Below are positions 40,673 to 50,456 of a stretch of 64,000 bases of DNA, piece after piece. Below the pieces are notes generated by a model. It was not told where the DNA came from and did not search any database. It saw nothing but the letters and a program-made list of their open reading frames with translations. The position numbers and the translations under genes are program-made. Each line of letters opens with the position of its first letter. Position 1 is the stretch's first letter. The stretch covers positions 62,001-126,000 of the forward strand of contig NZ_LMEW01000003.1 of the NCBI RefSeq assembly GCF_001426525.1, in the 5' to 3' direction. This DNA comes from Massilia sp. Root133 (GTDB lineage Bacteria; Pseudomonadota; Gammaproteobacteria; Burkholderiales; Burkholderiaceae_D).

Positions 40673-41160
40673 CTCTTGATACCACCTTCGCGATCCGCCC
40701 CGCCACCCCGGCCGACGTCCCCCACATCCAATCGATGATCGTCGAGCTGGCCGTGTTCGAAAAGCTCGAGCACCTTGTCGTGGCGACGGAAGAGAAATTG
40801 CACGAAGGCCTGTTCGGCCCGCAGCCGGCCTGCGAAGCCATCGTCGGCGAAGCGGATGGCGACGTCGTCACGTTCGCCCTGTTCTTCCACAATTTCTCGA
40901 CGTTCCTCACCAAGCGTGGGCTGTATCTGGAAGACCTGTACGTGCGGCAATCGCATCGCGGCAAGGGTTACGGCAGCCGCATGCTGAAGCACCTGGCGCG
41001 CCTGGCCGTCGAGCGCGGCTGCGGCCGCTTCGAATGGTCGGTGCTGGACTGGAACACGCCGGCAATCAATTTCTACCAATCGATGGGCGCCGAGATCCTG
41101 CCGGACTGGCGCATCTGCCGCGTGACGGGCGCGCCGCTGGAAGCGCTGGCCCAAGGCTGA
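40669..41160 (+). CDS. GNAT-family N-acetyltransferase
   Basis: A 163-residue acetyltransferase similar to the diamine/spermidine-acetyltransferase-like branch. It has FAIRPATPADVPHIQSMIVELAVFEKLEH at the start, LYLEDLYVRQSHRGKGYGSRMLKHLARLA (acetyl-CoA loop RGKGYG, about 100-106) and the late WSVLDWNTPAINFYQSMGAE block typical of SSAT-like proteins. The acceptor amine is not deducible. It overlaps the transporter by 4 bases, suggesting a linked role, for example acetylating a compound that is exported or imported. Confidence 0.9.
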   Translation: MTLDTTFAIRPATPADVPHIQSMIVELAVFEKLEHLVVATEEKLHEGLFGPQPACEAIVGEADGDVVTFALFFHNFSTFLTKRGLYLEDLYVRQSHRGKGYGSRMLKHLARLAVERGCGRFEWSVLDWNTPAINFYQSMGAEILPDWRICRVTGAPLEALAQG

Positions 41161-41170
41161 TTCTGGCAAG

Positions 41171-41204
41171 AAAAAACCCGCGGGCTGTTCGCAGCGCCGC
41201 GGGT
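41171..41204 (-). terminator. Strong terminator, read leftward, probable end of hut operon
   Basis: The stem ACCCGCGG + GCTG, loop TTCG, then CAGC + G bulge + CCGCGGGT (41176-41204) has 12 pairs. Read leftward it is followed by TTTTTT (41176-41171). No other leftward gene lies between it and the hut-linked ABC gene stop at 41559, so it likely terminates that operon. It may also block rightward readthrough from the GNAT gene. Apart from this hairpin, the stretch 41161-41403 shows no gene. Confidence 0.75.
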
Positions 41205-41403
41205 GAACCCATTCGTCGATGGGGAGGGGAGACTTGAATCCAACGGCTTCAATATAGTCTCCCGACCGCGGCATTTGCAGATTCCTTACAAATGCTTACC
41301 TCGGTAACAGAAAGCTGGAGTTTGTGGGCCGGACGCGATTGAGTGATCACAAATGCAAGAACGCGTCGAGCGGGACAATGTGCTCATTCACGAGGACATG
41401 GAC

Positions 41404-41571
41404 ATGAAAACGATCACCCGATGGGCCTACCGGGTTTGGCTCCGCTCCCGGATAGACACCTATACCCGCAGCCTGCACGCCATCGCCGTCCAGCGCGAAA
41501 ACGACTTCCACGCGGAACGCATCCTGCACCGCGCGATCTCCACGACCCGTTCCAAACTTCAGTCGCTGTAG
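41404..41571 (+). CDS. Possible small basic protein (55 aa)
   Basis: A 55-residue frame begins MKTITRWAYRVWLRSRI after GAGGACATGGAC, a fair ribosome site, and is strongly basic and helical. The stop lies 13 bases inside the end of the convergent ABC gene. There is no recognised family. Codon use and spacing are compatible with a real gene, but the evidence is modest. It would be transcribed in the opposite sense to the hut operon. Confidence 0.4.
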   Translation: MKTITRWAYRVWLRSRIDTYTRSLHAIAVQRENDFHAERILHRAISTTRSKLQSL

Positions 41572-43058
41572 CGCCGGCGCGCCAGTAGGCGCTCGCACAG
41601 CTCGAACGCCGCCTGGGTCAGCAAGGCCAGCAACGCGGCCGGGATCGCGCCCGCCAGCAGCATGTCGTTGTCGTTCAGCGCGAGGCCCGTCGTGATGCGT
41701 TCGCCGAAGCCGCCGGCGCCGATGAAGGCGGCGATGGTGGCCGTACCGACGCTCATCACGGCCGCCGTTTTCACGCCGGCGAGGATCGTCGGCATGGCCA
41801 GCGGCAGCTCGACCTCGACCAGCGATTGCCGCCGTGTCAGCCCCAGCGCCAGCGCCGCCGTGCGCAGGCCGGACGGCACCTGCAGCAGCCCCGTGCACGT
41901 ATTGCGCACGATGGGCAGCAGCGCATACGCGCACAGGGCGACGAGCGCAGGAACGGTGCCGATGCGGCCGAGCAACGGGATCAGGATCGCGAGCAGCGCC
42001 AGCGACGGCACGGTCTGCAGGACGCCCGCCACGGCCAGCACGGCCTGGCGCAGGCGCGGCACGAGCGCGGCTACGATGCCGAGCGGAATGCCGGCGACGC
42101 TGCCGAGCAGGACGGCCAGCACGACCAGTAGCAGGTGTTGGCGTGCAAGGTTCATGAAACCATTGCCGAACGTTTTGGTAAGCAGACCGTCGCGCACGAT
42201 GATCGCGGAGTTTGTAGGGTGGACGGGTTTCCCGTCCACCCTACCCAGCCACGACTTCGCAATGCTTGCGAAGCTCTGACCGTCGAGTTCGGCCGCCGCG
42301 TTCATCGCGATCATGTCGTTCACCGTGATCGTGCCTTCCAATTTCTCGATGGCACGCCACGCCTGCGGAAACCGCTGCGGCACGTCGAGCCGGTACAGCA
42401 GCACGGCGTCATAGCGCGGGAAATATTGCTTGTCGTCGTCCAGCACGCGCAAGCCGTACTGGCGGATCTTGGCGTCCGTCGAATAAATGTCGATGGCGTC
42501 GACCTGGCGCTGCGCCAGCGCCTCGTACGCGATGCCGTGGTCCAGGCCGCGCGGTTGCTGCGCGAGGCCGTAGCGCCGCGCGAGGCCCGGCCAGCCGTCC
42601 GCGCGGCCCAGGAATTCATGCGACAGCCCGATTTTTATTTCTGGATGCGCCGCCAGGTCGGACAGGCGGCGCACATCCGCATCGCCACGCACCGCCAGCG
42701 CGTAGCCGTTGGAAAAGCCCAGCGGCACCGCGACACCGAGGCCCAGCGAGCGCAGCGCCGCGCGCATCGCGTCGAGCGACGTCGGCTGGGCATTCTTGAG
42801 GATTTCGAGGTCGATGGTGCCCAGGTATTCCGGATAGACGTCGATGGCACCCGAGCGCAGCGCACCCAGCACGATGGCCGTGTTGCCCAGGCCTTGCTTG
42901 TGTTCGGCCGGCCCGACGCGCGCCGCGGTCTGGGTGAGGATCTCGCCCAGGATGTACGACTCGGTGAAGCGCTTGGAGCCCACGCGCAGGGTTTCGTCGG
43001 CATGGGCGGACGACAGGATGCCGGCGCAGGCGAGCACCAGCATGGCAAATCTCAGCAT
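41559..43058 (-). CDS. Fused ABC transporter substrate-binding protein and permease, osmoprotectant (OpuB/ProU) type
   Basis: A 499-residue fusion. It has a signal peptide (about 1-20), an OpuAC-like binding domain (about 21-268, TLRVGSKRFTESYILGEILTQ, NGYALAVRG, DAIDIYSTDAKIRQYGL), a linker, and a BPD_transp_1 permease domain (about 295-490, LQTVPSLALLAILIPLLGRIGTVPALVALCAYALLPIVRNT). The EAA-like loop is ALGLTRRQSLVEVELPLAMPTILAG. It lies 30 bp after hutI, so it is the last hut-operon gene and may import histidine or a related betaine. HutXWV of rhizobia is a precedent for ProU-type histidine uptake. No ATPase gene is nearby. The interdomain linker contains a perfect palindrome (42214-42244). 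Confidence 0.9.
   Translation of the reverse strand: MLRFAMLVLACAGILSSAHADETLRVGSKRFTESYILGEILTQTAARVGPAEHKQGLGNTAIVLGALRSGAIDVYPEYLGTIDLEILKNAQPTSLDAMRAALRSLGLGVAVPLGFSNGYALAVRGDADVRRLSDLAAHPEIKIGLSHEFLGRADGWPGLARRYGLAQQPRGLDHGIAYEALAQRQVDAIDIYSTDAKIRQYGLRVLDDDKQYFPRYDAVLLYRLDVPQRFPQAWRAIEKLEGTITVNDMIAMNAAAELDGQSFASIAKSWLGRVDGKPVHPTNSAIIVRDGLLTKTFGNGFMNLARQHLLLVVLAVLLGSVAGIPLGIVAALVPRLRQAVLAVAGVLQTVPSLALLAILIPLLGRIGTVPALVALCAYALLPIVRNTCTGLLQVPSGLRTAALALGLTRRQSLVEVELPLAMPTILAGVKTAAVMSVGTATIAAFIGAGGFGERITTGLALNDNDMLLAGAIPAALLALLTQAAFELCERLLARRRYSD
42214..42244. repeat. Perfect 31-bp palindrome inserted in frame in the ABC fusion gene
   Basis: GTAGGGTGGACGGG-ttt-CCCGTCCACCCTAC is a flawless 14-bp stem with a 3-base loop. 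It encodes residues about 272-282 (GRVDGKPVHPT) of the ABC fusion protein, just after the natural end of the binding domain (SFASIAKSWL) and before the first permease helix. Similar GTAGGGTGGACGG palindromes are familiar as dispersed intergenic repeats in Burkholderiales genomes, so this looks like a mobile hairpin that landed in a coding linker without breaking the frame. Confidence 0.75.
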
Positions 43059-43088
43059 GCGGTTTCCGGTGGCGTTGTGGATGAGCCG

Positions 43089-44300
43089 TCAGGATACCTG
43101 ATCGCGCCACACGCCGGCATGGACGACGCCCCGGCACGGGTTCGCGCCGATCGCATACGCCAGGTCGGCCGGCCGGGCGATGTCCCACAAGGCGAAGTCG
43201 GCGCGCTGGCCCGGCGCCAGGGTGCCGGTCTCAAGCAGGCCCAGCGCGCGCGCCGCGTTGACGGTCACGCCCCGCAAGGCTTCCAGCGGCGTCAGGCGCC
43301 ATAGCGTGCACGCCATGTTCATCGCGAGCAGCAGCGACGTCATGGGCGACGTGCCCGGATTGCAGTCGGTGGCCACCGCGATCGGCACGCCTGCGTCCCG
43401 TAAGAGAGCAAGCGGCGGCATGCGCGTCTCGCGCAGGAAGTAATAGGCGCCGGGCAGCAGCACGGCCACCGTGCCCGCGCGCGCCATCGCGGCCACGCCC
43501 TCGTCCGACAGCCACTCCAGGTGATCGGCCGACAGCCCGCCGTACCGTGCCACGAGCGCCGCGCCGCCCTGGTCGGACAGCTGCTCCGCGTGCAGCTTCA
43601 CGGGCAGGCCGAGACGCCGCGCCACGTCGAACACGCGCGCCGTCTGGTCGTGCGAAAAGCCGATGCGCTCGCAGAACGCGTCGACCGCATCCACGAGACC
43701 CTGCGCGGCCAGCGCCGGCAGCATCTCGCTGCACAGCATGTCGATGTAGTCGTCCGCGCGGCCCGCGTACTCGGGCGGGAGCGCGTGCGCGCCGAGGAAG
43801 GTCGTGCGGACCGTCACCGGCAGCAGCTCGCCCACGCGGCGCGCCACGCGCAGCATCGTCGCTTCGGATTCGACATCGAGACCGTAGCCGGACTTGATTT
43901 CCAATGTCGTCACGCCCTCGGCCAGCAACGCACGGATGCGCGGCAGGCTGGCTTTCAATAAGTCGTCCTCCGATGCCGCCCTGGTGGCGCGCACGGTCGA
44001 CATGATGCCGCCACCGGCCCGAGCGATGTCTTCATAGGTGGCGCCGTTCAGGCGCGCTTCCCATTCGTCGCTGCGGTTGCCCGCGTAGACGACGTGCGTG
44101 TGGCAGTCGACCAGGCCGGGCGTGAGCCACAAGCCGCCGCAATCGTGAACGTACAAAGCCGGCGGCGCCTCGGCACGCGGCCCCACCCACGCGATACGGC
44201 CGTCACGCACGGCGACGGCGCCATCGTCGAGGATCCCATAGCCATCCGCCAGCGTCGCGACGCGCGCATTCGCGTACAGGACGTCGACGGCTTCACTCAT
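43089..44300 (-). CDS. hutI: Imidazolonepropionase HutI
   Basis: HutI hydrolyses 4-imidazolone-5-propionate to N-formimino-L-glutamate, the third step of histidine breakdown. The 403-residue product has the amidohydrolase metal motif HTHVVYAG (about 77-84), [17 protein letters not shown] (substrate loop), EIKSGYGLD (about 146), AEQ (about 196), and the late metal Asp in [14 protein letters not shown] (about 325). Its ATG lies 8 bases inside the end of hutD. Cytoplasmic. The start at 44300 is supported by the family N-terminus [13 protein letters not shown]. Confidence 0.96.
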   Translation of the reverse strand: MSEAVDVLYANARVATLADGYGILDDGAVAVRDGRIAWVGPRAEAPPALYVHDCGGLWLTPGLVDCHTHVVYAGNRSDEWEARLNGATYEDIARAGGGIMSTVRATRAASEDDLLKASLPRIRALLAEGVTTLEIKSGYGLDVESEATMLRVARRVGELLPVTVRTTFLGAHALPPEYAGRADDYIDMLCSEMLPALAAQGLVDAVDAFCERIGFSHDQTARVFDVARRLGLPVKLHAEQLSDQGGAALVARYGGLSADHLEWLSDEGVAAMARAGTVAVLLPGAYYFLRETRMPPLALLRDAGVPIAVATDCNPGTSPMTSLLLAMNMACTLWRLTPLEALRGVTVNAARALGLLETGTLAPGQRADFALWDIARPADLAYAIGANPCRGVVHAGVWRDQVS

Positions 44301-44910
44301 ACATGCCGTCCTCGTTGTCGAGGTCGTCCTCGTCGTCGTAGTAATGGATGTCGACGATGAAGATGGCGCCCTGCTCCGCCCGCAGTTTCCACTTCGTGTC
44401 CGGGTCGAGCACGACGGCGTCGAAGCGCACGAGGTTGATGCGCTGGTCGTCGCTGCAGAGTTCCAGGCTGTCGCCTTCGGCCAGGAACAGCACGGTGACG
44501 TCGGCGCGCGCGACGAACGTGGAGTCGCCGTCCAGCCGGCGGCGGCCAAAGCGGTGCCAGCAGCGTTCGGTACGGGTCATCACGTTGAAGTCGGTGCTGG
44601 CGCCGCGGTTCAGCTTGGCCTCCACGCGCGACTCGCCGTCGAACGCGGCGACCGGCTCGCCCTTCGACAGCAGCGTGGGTGCGCCGTCGATGTCGAGCGT
44701 CATGCCGGGACCGTCGACGAGCACCAGCGTGCGCTCGACGCCGGGGAACATGGAGAACGGGCCGTCGTTCGCGATCGTGGCGAGACTCACGCGCCAGTCG
44801 AAGTCGTCGAAGCCGGCGTCCGGTGGGAACACGGCGATTTCGGTCGTGCTGCCGCCGCCGTTCTTCCACGACACCGGTTCGAGGTTCGCATACGGAATCA
44901 GCATCGTCAT
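44293..44910 (-). CDS. hutD: HutD family protein
   Basis: A 205-residue cupin-like protein of the hut cluster. The start [29 protein letters not shown] and the [32 protein letters not shown] block are diagnostic of HutD. In Pseudomonas fluorescens HutD is thought to limit the maximal level of hut induction by binding formylglutamate; it is not a pathway enzyme. GAAGGGAAGCC precedes the first ATG. It lies between hutF and hutI, overlapping hutI by 8 bases. The tail is very acidic ([11 protein letters not shown]). Confidence 0.93.
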   Translation of the reverse strand: MTMLIPYANLEPVSWKNGGGSTTEIAVFPPDAGFDDFDWRVSLATIANDGPFSMFPGVERTLVLVDGPGMTLDIDGAPTLLSKGEPVAAFDGESRVEAKLNRGASTDFNVMTRTERCWHRFGRRRLDGDSTFVARADVTVLFLAEGDSLELCSDDQRINLVRFDAVVLDPDTKWKLRAEQGAIFIVDIHYYDDEDDLDNEDGMYE

Positions 44911-44935
44911 GGCTTGCTTCCCTTCGTCGTTGGCA

Positions 44936-46297
44936 TCAATGTGCGTGCAGTGTACGCGCTGCGGCCTTGTAGCGCTGCGCGATCGCGTCCTGCGCCTTGT
45001 GGCGGCCGCCCTGCACCACCCAGTGGCCGCCGGCCAGCACGTCGCGCACGAGGTTGTCGTTGCCGCTGAACAGGAAGCGGCCCAGCACCTCGTGCGGCGG
45101 CACGCCGTCCAGGTTCGGGTGCGCGCTGTCCAGCACGAGCAGGTCGGCGCGCCGGCCCTGCGCGAGCACGCCGAGACGGCGCCCCGCCGCCTGCGCGCCG
45201 CCCGCCAGCGCCTGCTGCCACAGGAAAGCGCCGACGTCGCGCTCCTCGCCGTGGACGGCGATATTGCGGCGCAGGTAGCGGAGCCGCTGGCCGTATTCGA
45301 GCCAGCGCAGTTCTTCCACCGGACTTTGCGACACGTGGCTGTCGCTGCCGATGCCGAAGCGCCCGCCGGCCGCGATGTAGGGAGACAACGGGAACAGGCC
45401 GTCGCCCAGGTTCGCTTCCGTCGTCGGACACAGGCCCGCGACGGCGCCGCTGGCCGCGATGCGGTCCCGTTCTCCGTCCGACAGATGCGTCGCGTGCACG
45501 AGGCACCAGCGCGCGTCGACGTCCACCTGCTCCATCAGATAATCCACCGGGCGCATGCCGGTCGCCTCCACGCACTGCGCCACTTCGAGCTGCTGCTCGG
45601 CGATGTGGATGTGCAGCGGCCGCCCTGCCGGCAGCGCCTGCGCCAGTTCGCGCAGCTGGCTCGCCGATACGGCGCGCAGCGAATGCGGCGCCGCGCCCAC
45701 TTCCAGCTGCGGCCCGCGCAAGGGTTCCAGCGCTTCGACGATGCGCAGCACCTGCGCGGGATCCGTGCGGAAGCGTTCCTGGTCCTGGCGCAACGGCGTG
45801 TCGTTGAAGCCCGCGTACGCGTACATCACGGGCAGCAGCGTCACGCCGATGCCGGCTTCGCGCGCGGCCTGGGCGATGCGCTGCGCCGTCTCGGCCGGAT
45901 GGCCATACAGATGGCCGCCCGGCGCGCGCTGCACGTAATGAAATTCGCAGACCGCCGTGTAGCCGTGGCGCAGGCATTCCGCGTACAGCTGCGCGGCCAC
46001 GGCTTCCATCTGCTCGGGCGTGATGCGGTTGGCGACGCGGTACATCAGGTCGCGCCAAGTCCAGAAGCTGTCAGGTCCGCTCCCTGCGCGTTCCGTCAGC
46101 CCGCCGATGGCGCGCTGGAACGCATGCGAATGCAGGTTGATCATGCCGGGCAGGACGTAATCGACGCGCGCCACGCCGAGCGGCGGCGACGCCTCCGGCG
46201 CGACCTTCGTCAGGTCGCCGCGCACGTCCCATTCGAGCAGCACGTCCCGCTCCCAGCCGCCCGCCAGCAGCGCGTGGCGCGCGAACAGCGCGTTCAT
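44936..46297 (-). CDS. hutF: N-formimino-L-glutamate deiminase HutF
   Basis: HutF removes ammonia from N-formimino-glutamate to give N-formylglutamate, the fourth step of the five-step histidine pathway. The 453-residue amidohydrolase has the metal motif NLHSHAFQRAIGG (about 55-67), WRDLMYRVANRITPEQMEAVA, then HIHIAEQQLEV (about 205-215). The zinc Asp is in GIGSDSHVSQSPVEELRWLEY (about 318). The ATG at 46297 overlaps the hutG stop (ATGA), fixing the start. Presence of HutF with HutG shows the Pseudomonas-type route rather than the HutG-only formimidoylglutamase route. Confidence 0.95.
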   Translation of the reverse strand: MNALFARHALLAGGWERDVLLEWDVRGDLTKVAPEASPPLGVARVDYVLPGMINLHSHAFQRAIGGLTERAGSGPDSFWTWRDLMYRVANRITPEQMEAVAAQLYAECLRHGYTAVCEFHYVQRAPGGHLYGHPAETAQRIAQAAREAGIGVTLLPVMYAYAGFNDTPLRQDQERFRTDPAQVLRIVEALEPLRGPQLEVGAAPHSLRAVSASQLRELAQALPAGRPLHIHIAEQQLEVAQCVEATGMRPVDYLMEQVDVDARWCLVHATHLSDGERDRIAASGAVAGLCPTTEANLGDGLFPLSPYIAAGGRFGIGSDSHVSQSPVEELRWLEYGQRLRYLRRNIAVHGEERDVGAFLWQQALAGGAQAAGRRLGVLAQGRRADLLVLDSAHPNLDGVPPHEVLGRFLFSGNDNLVRDVLAGGHWVVQGGRHKAQDAIAQRYKAAARTLHAH

Positions 46298-47094
46298 ACG
46301 TGGCCCCCTGCCCGCGCCCATCCAATTGCCGATTCCATGAGTTCGCGCAGCAAAGGCTGCACCTTGCCGGCGATGTCGGGCTGATAGGCGAACGGCGGCG
46401 CCTCGTCCATGTACAGGCACTGGCACATTTCGAGCTGGATCGCATGCACGCCGGCGGCCGGATCACCGTAGAAGCGCGTGATGTGGCCGCCCTTGAAGCG
46501 CCCATTGAAGACGAACGTGAACAGATCCTGGGAGCCGGCCACGCGCATCATCTCGCCCTGCAACTGCAGCGAGCAAGAGTGGCCGTCGGCCGTGCCGAAA
46601 TTCAGGTCGGGCAGGCGGCCGTCGAAGAAGCGCGGCACGACGGACGCGATCGAATGTGCATCCCACAGCACCACTTGCCCGTGCAACGCGAGCAGGCGGT
46701 CGAGTTCCGCGCGCAGTTGCTGGTGGTATGGGCGCCAGTACAGGTCCAGGCGGCGCTCGATCTCCCCGGCGTCCGGCTCGCGGCCGTCCTGGTATAACCG
46801 TTCGCGCGCGAACGTGTCGACGGGGCACAGGCGCGTCGTGTCCTGGCCGGGATACAGATTCGTGTCCTCGGGCGGCCGGTTCAGGTCGATCACGTAGCGC
46901 GACCAGCGTGCGGACAACGTGGAGGCGCCGATGCTGTCCGCGAATGCGTACAGGTCGGGCAGGTGCCAGTCCGTGTCGGCCCGCACCAGCGCGCACGGCG
47001 CCATGGTCGCCGCGATGTCGTCGGGAATGTCGGTGCCCGCATGCGGCATCGACAGCAGCAGCGGCACGGCACCCGGCTTGAACCAGAAATCCAT
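46294..47094 (-). CDS. hutG: N-formylglutamate deformylase HutG
   Basis: HutG hydrolyses N-formylglutamate to glutamate and formate, the last step of the pathway. The 266-residue product belongs to the FGase family: LLLSMPHAGTDIPDD (about 12-26), RADTDWHLPDLYAFAD, YVIDLNRPPEDTNLYPGQDTTRLCP, LWDAHSIASVVPRFFDGRLPDLNFGT and HAIQLEMCQCLYMDE. AGGGGATCACG precedes the ATG. It lies 13 bp after hutH and overlaps hutF by 4 bases. This family is unrelated to the metal-dependent formimidoylglutamase also called HutG in enteric bacteria. Confidence 0.95.
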   Translation of the reverse strand: MDFWFKPGAVPLLLSMPHAGTDIPDDIAATMAPCALVRADTDWHLPDLYAFADSIGASTLSARWSRYVIDLNRPPEDTNLYPGQDTTRLCPVDTFARERLYQDGREPDAGEIERRLDLYWRPYHQQLRAELDRLLALHGQVVLWDAHSIASVVPRFFDGRLPDLNFGTADGHSCSLQLQGEMMRVAGSQDLFTFVFNGRFKGGHITRFYGDPAAGVHAIQLEMCQCLYMDEAPPFAYQPDIAGKVQPLLRELMESAIGWARAGGHV

Positions 47095-47107
47095 CGTGAT
47101 CCCCTGA

Positions 47108-48649
47108 TCAGTGCAGTGAGGCGAACAAGTCCTTGCACGCGGCCGACAGCTCGCCTTCCATCACCATCCGGCGCGCCGCCTCGATGTCCGGCGCGAAGAA
47201 CCGGTCTTCGTCGAACGCCGGCACGTGCTCGCGCAATTTTGCGTGGACATGTTCCAGGTGGCTGGAGCTCGTCAGCGGGCGGTGGAATTCGATCCCCTGC
47301 GCCGCCGCCAGCAGCTCGATGCCGACGATGACACCCGTATTGTGCGCCATCTGGCCGAGACGGCGCGCCGCGAATGTCGCCATGCTGACGTGGTCTTCCT
47401 GGTTGGCGGACGTCGGCAGGCTGTCGACGCTGGCCGGATGCGCCAGCGACTTGTTTTCCGATGCCAGCGCGGCCGCCGTCACGTGCGCGATCATGAAGCC
47501 GGAGTTCACGCCCGGCTCGCGCACGAGGAACGGCGGCAGGCCGGACAAGGTGGAATCGATCAGCAGCGCGATGCGGCGTTCGGCCAGCGCGCCGATCTCG
47601 GCGATGGCCAGCGCCAGGATGTCGGCCGCGAATGCGACGGGTTCCGCATGGAAATTCCCGCCGGAAATGACTTCGCCGGAGTCCGGGAACACGAGCGGGT
47701 TGTCCGTGACGGCATTGGATTCGATGAGGAGGGTCCGGCCGGCCTGGGCGATGAGGTCCATCACGGCGCCCATCACCTGCGGCTGGCAGCGCAGGCTGTA
47801 CGGGTCCTGCACGCGCTCGTCGCCGACGAGGTGCGACGCGCGGATCGCGCTGCCCGCGACCAGCTGGCGATAAATCTTCGCCGCCGCGATCTGGCCCGGC
47901 TGGCCGCGCACTTCATGCACGCGCGGGTCGAACGGGGCGTCGCTGCCGCGAGCGGCGTCCAGCGACAGCGCGCCCGACACCATCGCCGCTTCCAGCAGGC
48001 GCTCCGCGAGGAACAGGCCGTTCAACGCGAGCGCAGTCGACACCTGCGTGCCGTTGATCAGCGCAAGACCTTCCTTCGCCGCGAGCACGACAGGCTCGAT
48101 GCCGGCCGCGGCCAGCGCGGCGCGCGCGTCCATCAATTCGCAGCGCATGCGCACCTGGCCGACACCCAGCATCGCGAGCGTCATGTGCGCCAGCGGCGCG
48201 AGGTCGCCGGATGCGCCGACCGAACCCTGGCAGGGAATCGCGGGCATGATGCCGGCGTTGTACAGCGCGATCAGGGTGTCGACGATCAGCGGCCGCACGC
48301 CGGAATAGCCGCGCGCCAGGCTGCCGATCTTGGTCAGCAGGATCAGGCGCACGACGTGGTCTGGCAGAAGCTCGCCGGTGCCGACGGCGTGCGACAGGAT
48401 CAGGTTCTGCTGCAGCTGTTCGAGCTGGGCCTGCGGGATGTGGCGCTTGGCCAGGATGCCGAAGCCCGTGTTGATGCCGTAGGCCGGATCGCCCTTGGCG
48501 ACGATGGCCTGCACGGTGGCGGCCGACGTCTCGATGGCGGCGTACGCGGCCGGCGCGAGCGTGAGCGGGCCGTGCGCGCCCCAGACGGCGCGCAGGTCGT
48601 TCAGGGACAAGGCGCCTGGTTGCAGGATGAGGTGATGGTCTTGGGTCAT
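47108..48649 (-). CDS. hutH: Histidine ammonia-lyase HutH
   Basis: HutH deaminates L-histidine to urocanate, the first step of the pathway. The 513-residue product carries the Ala-Ser-Gly triad that cyclises to the MIO cofactor in [15 protein letters not shown] (about 142-156). The other family blocks are AYGINTGFG, the [20 protein letters not shown] region and [19 protein letters not shown] (about 415-433). Length is normal. Only a weak ribosome site is visible before the ATG, but the 25-bp distance from hutU suggests translation from the same transcript. Confidence 0.97.
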   Translation of the reverse strand: MTQDHHLILQPGALSLNDLRAVWGAHGPLTLAPAAYAAIETSAATVQAIVAKGDPAYGINTGFGILAKRHIPQAQLEQLQQNLILSHAVGTGELLPDHVVRLILLTKIGSLARGYSGVRPLIVDTLIALYNAGIMPAIPCQGSVGASGDLAPLAHMTLAMLGVGQVRMRCELMDARAALAAAGIEPVVLAAKEGLALINGTQVSTALALNGLFLAERLLEAAMVSGALSLDAARGSDAPFDPRVHEVRGQPGQIAAAKIYRQLVAGSAIRASHLVGDERVQDPYSLRCQPQVMGAVMDLIAQAGRTLLIESNAVTDNPLVFPDSGEVISGGNFHAEPVAFAADILALAIAEIGALAERRIALLIDSTLSGLPPFLVREPGVNSGFMIAHVTAAALASENKSLAHPASVDSLPTSANQEDHVSMATFAARRLGQMAHNTGVIVGIELLAAAQGIEFHRPLTSSSHLEHVHAKLREHVPAFDEDRFFAPDIEAARRMVMEGELSAACKDLFASLH

Positions 48650-48674
48650 GGTGTCGTGATGGAGCTATGCAGTC

Positions 48675-50393
<1,719 letters not shown>

Positions 50394-50421
50394 GACGGAC
50401 TCCTCGATAAGCGTTCCAGAA

Positions 50422-50450
50422 AGTCTAAGTTGTCTATACAACTCCGTCAA
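50422..50450 (-). promoter_or_regulatory. hut operon promoter with embedded HutC-type operator
   Basis: Read leftward: -35 TTGACG (50450-50445), a 17-base spacer, -10 TAGACT (50427-50422). Within the spacer lies a perfect dyad AGTTGT-atag-ACAACT (16 bp, 50443-50428). HutC of Pseudomonas and Klebsiella recognises a short dyad with a TGTA/TACA-like core in hut promoters, and the core here (TTGTATAGACAA) is of that kind. Placement between -35 and -10 would give direct steric repression, relieved by urocanate. Confidence 0.75.
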
Positions 50451-50456
50451 GGGCGA

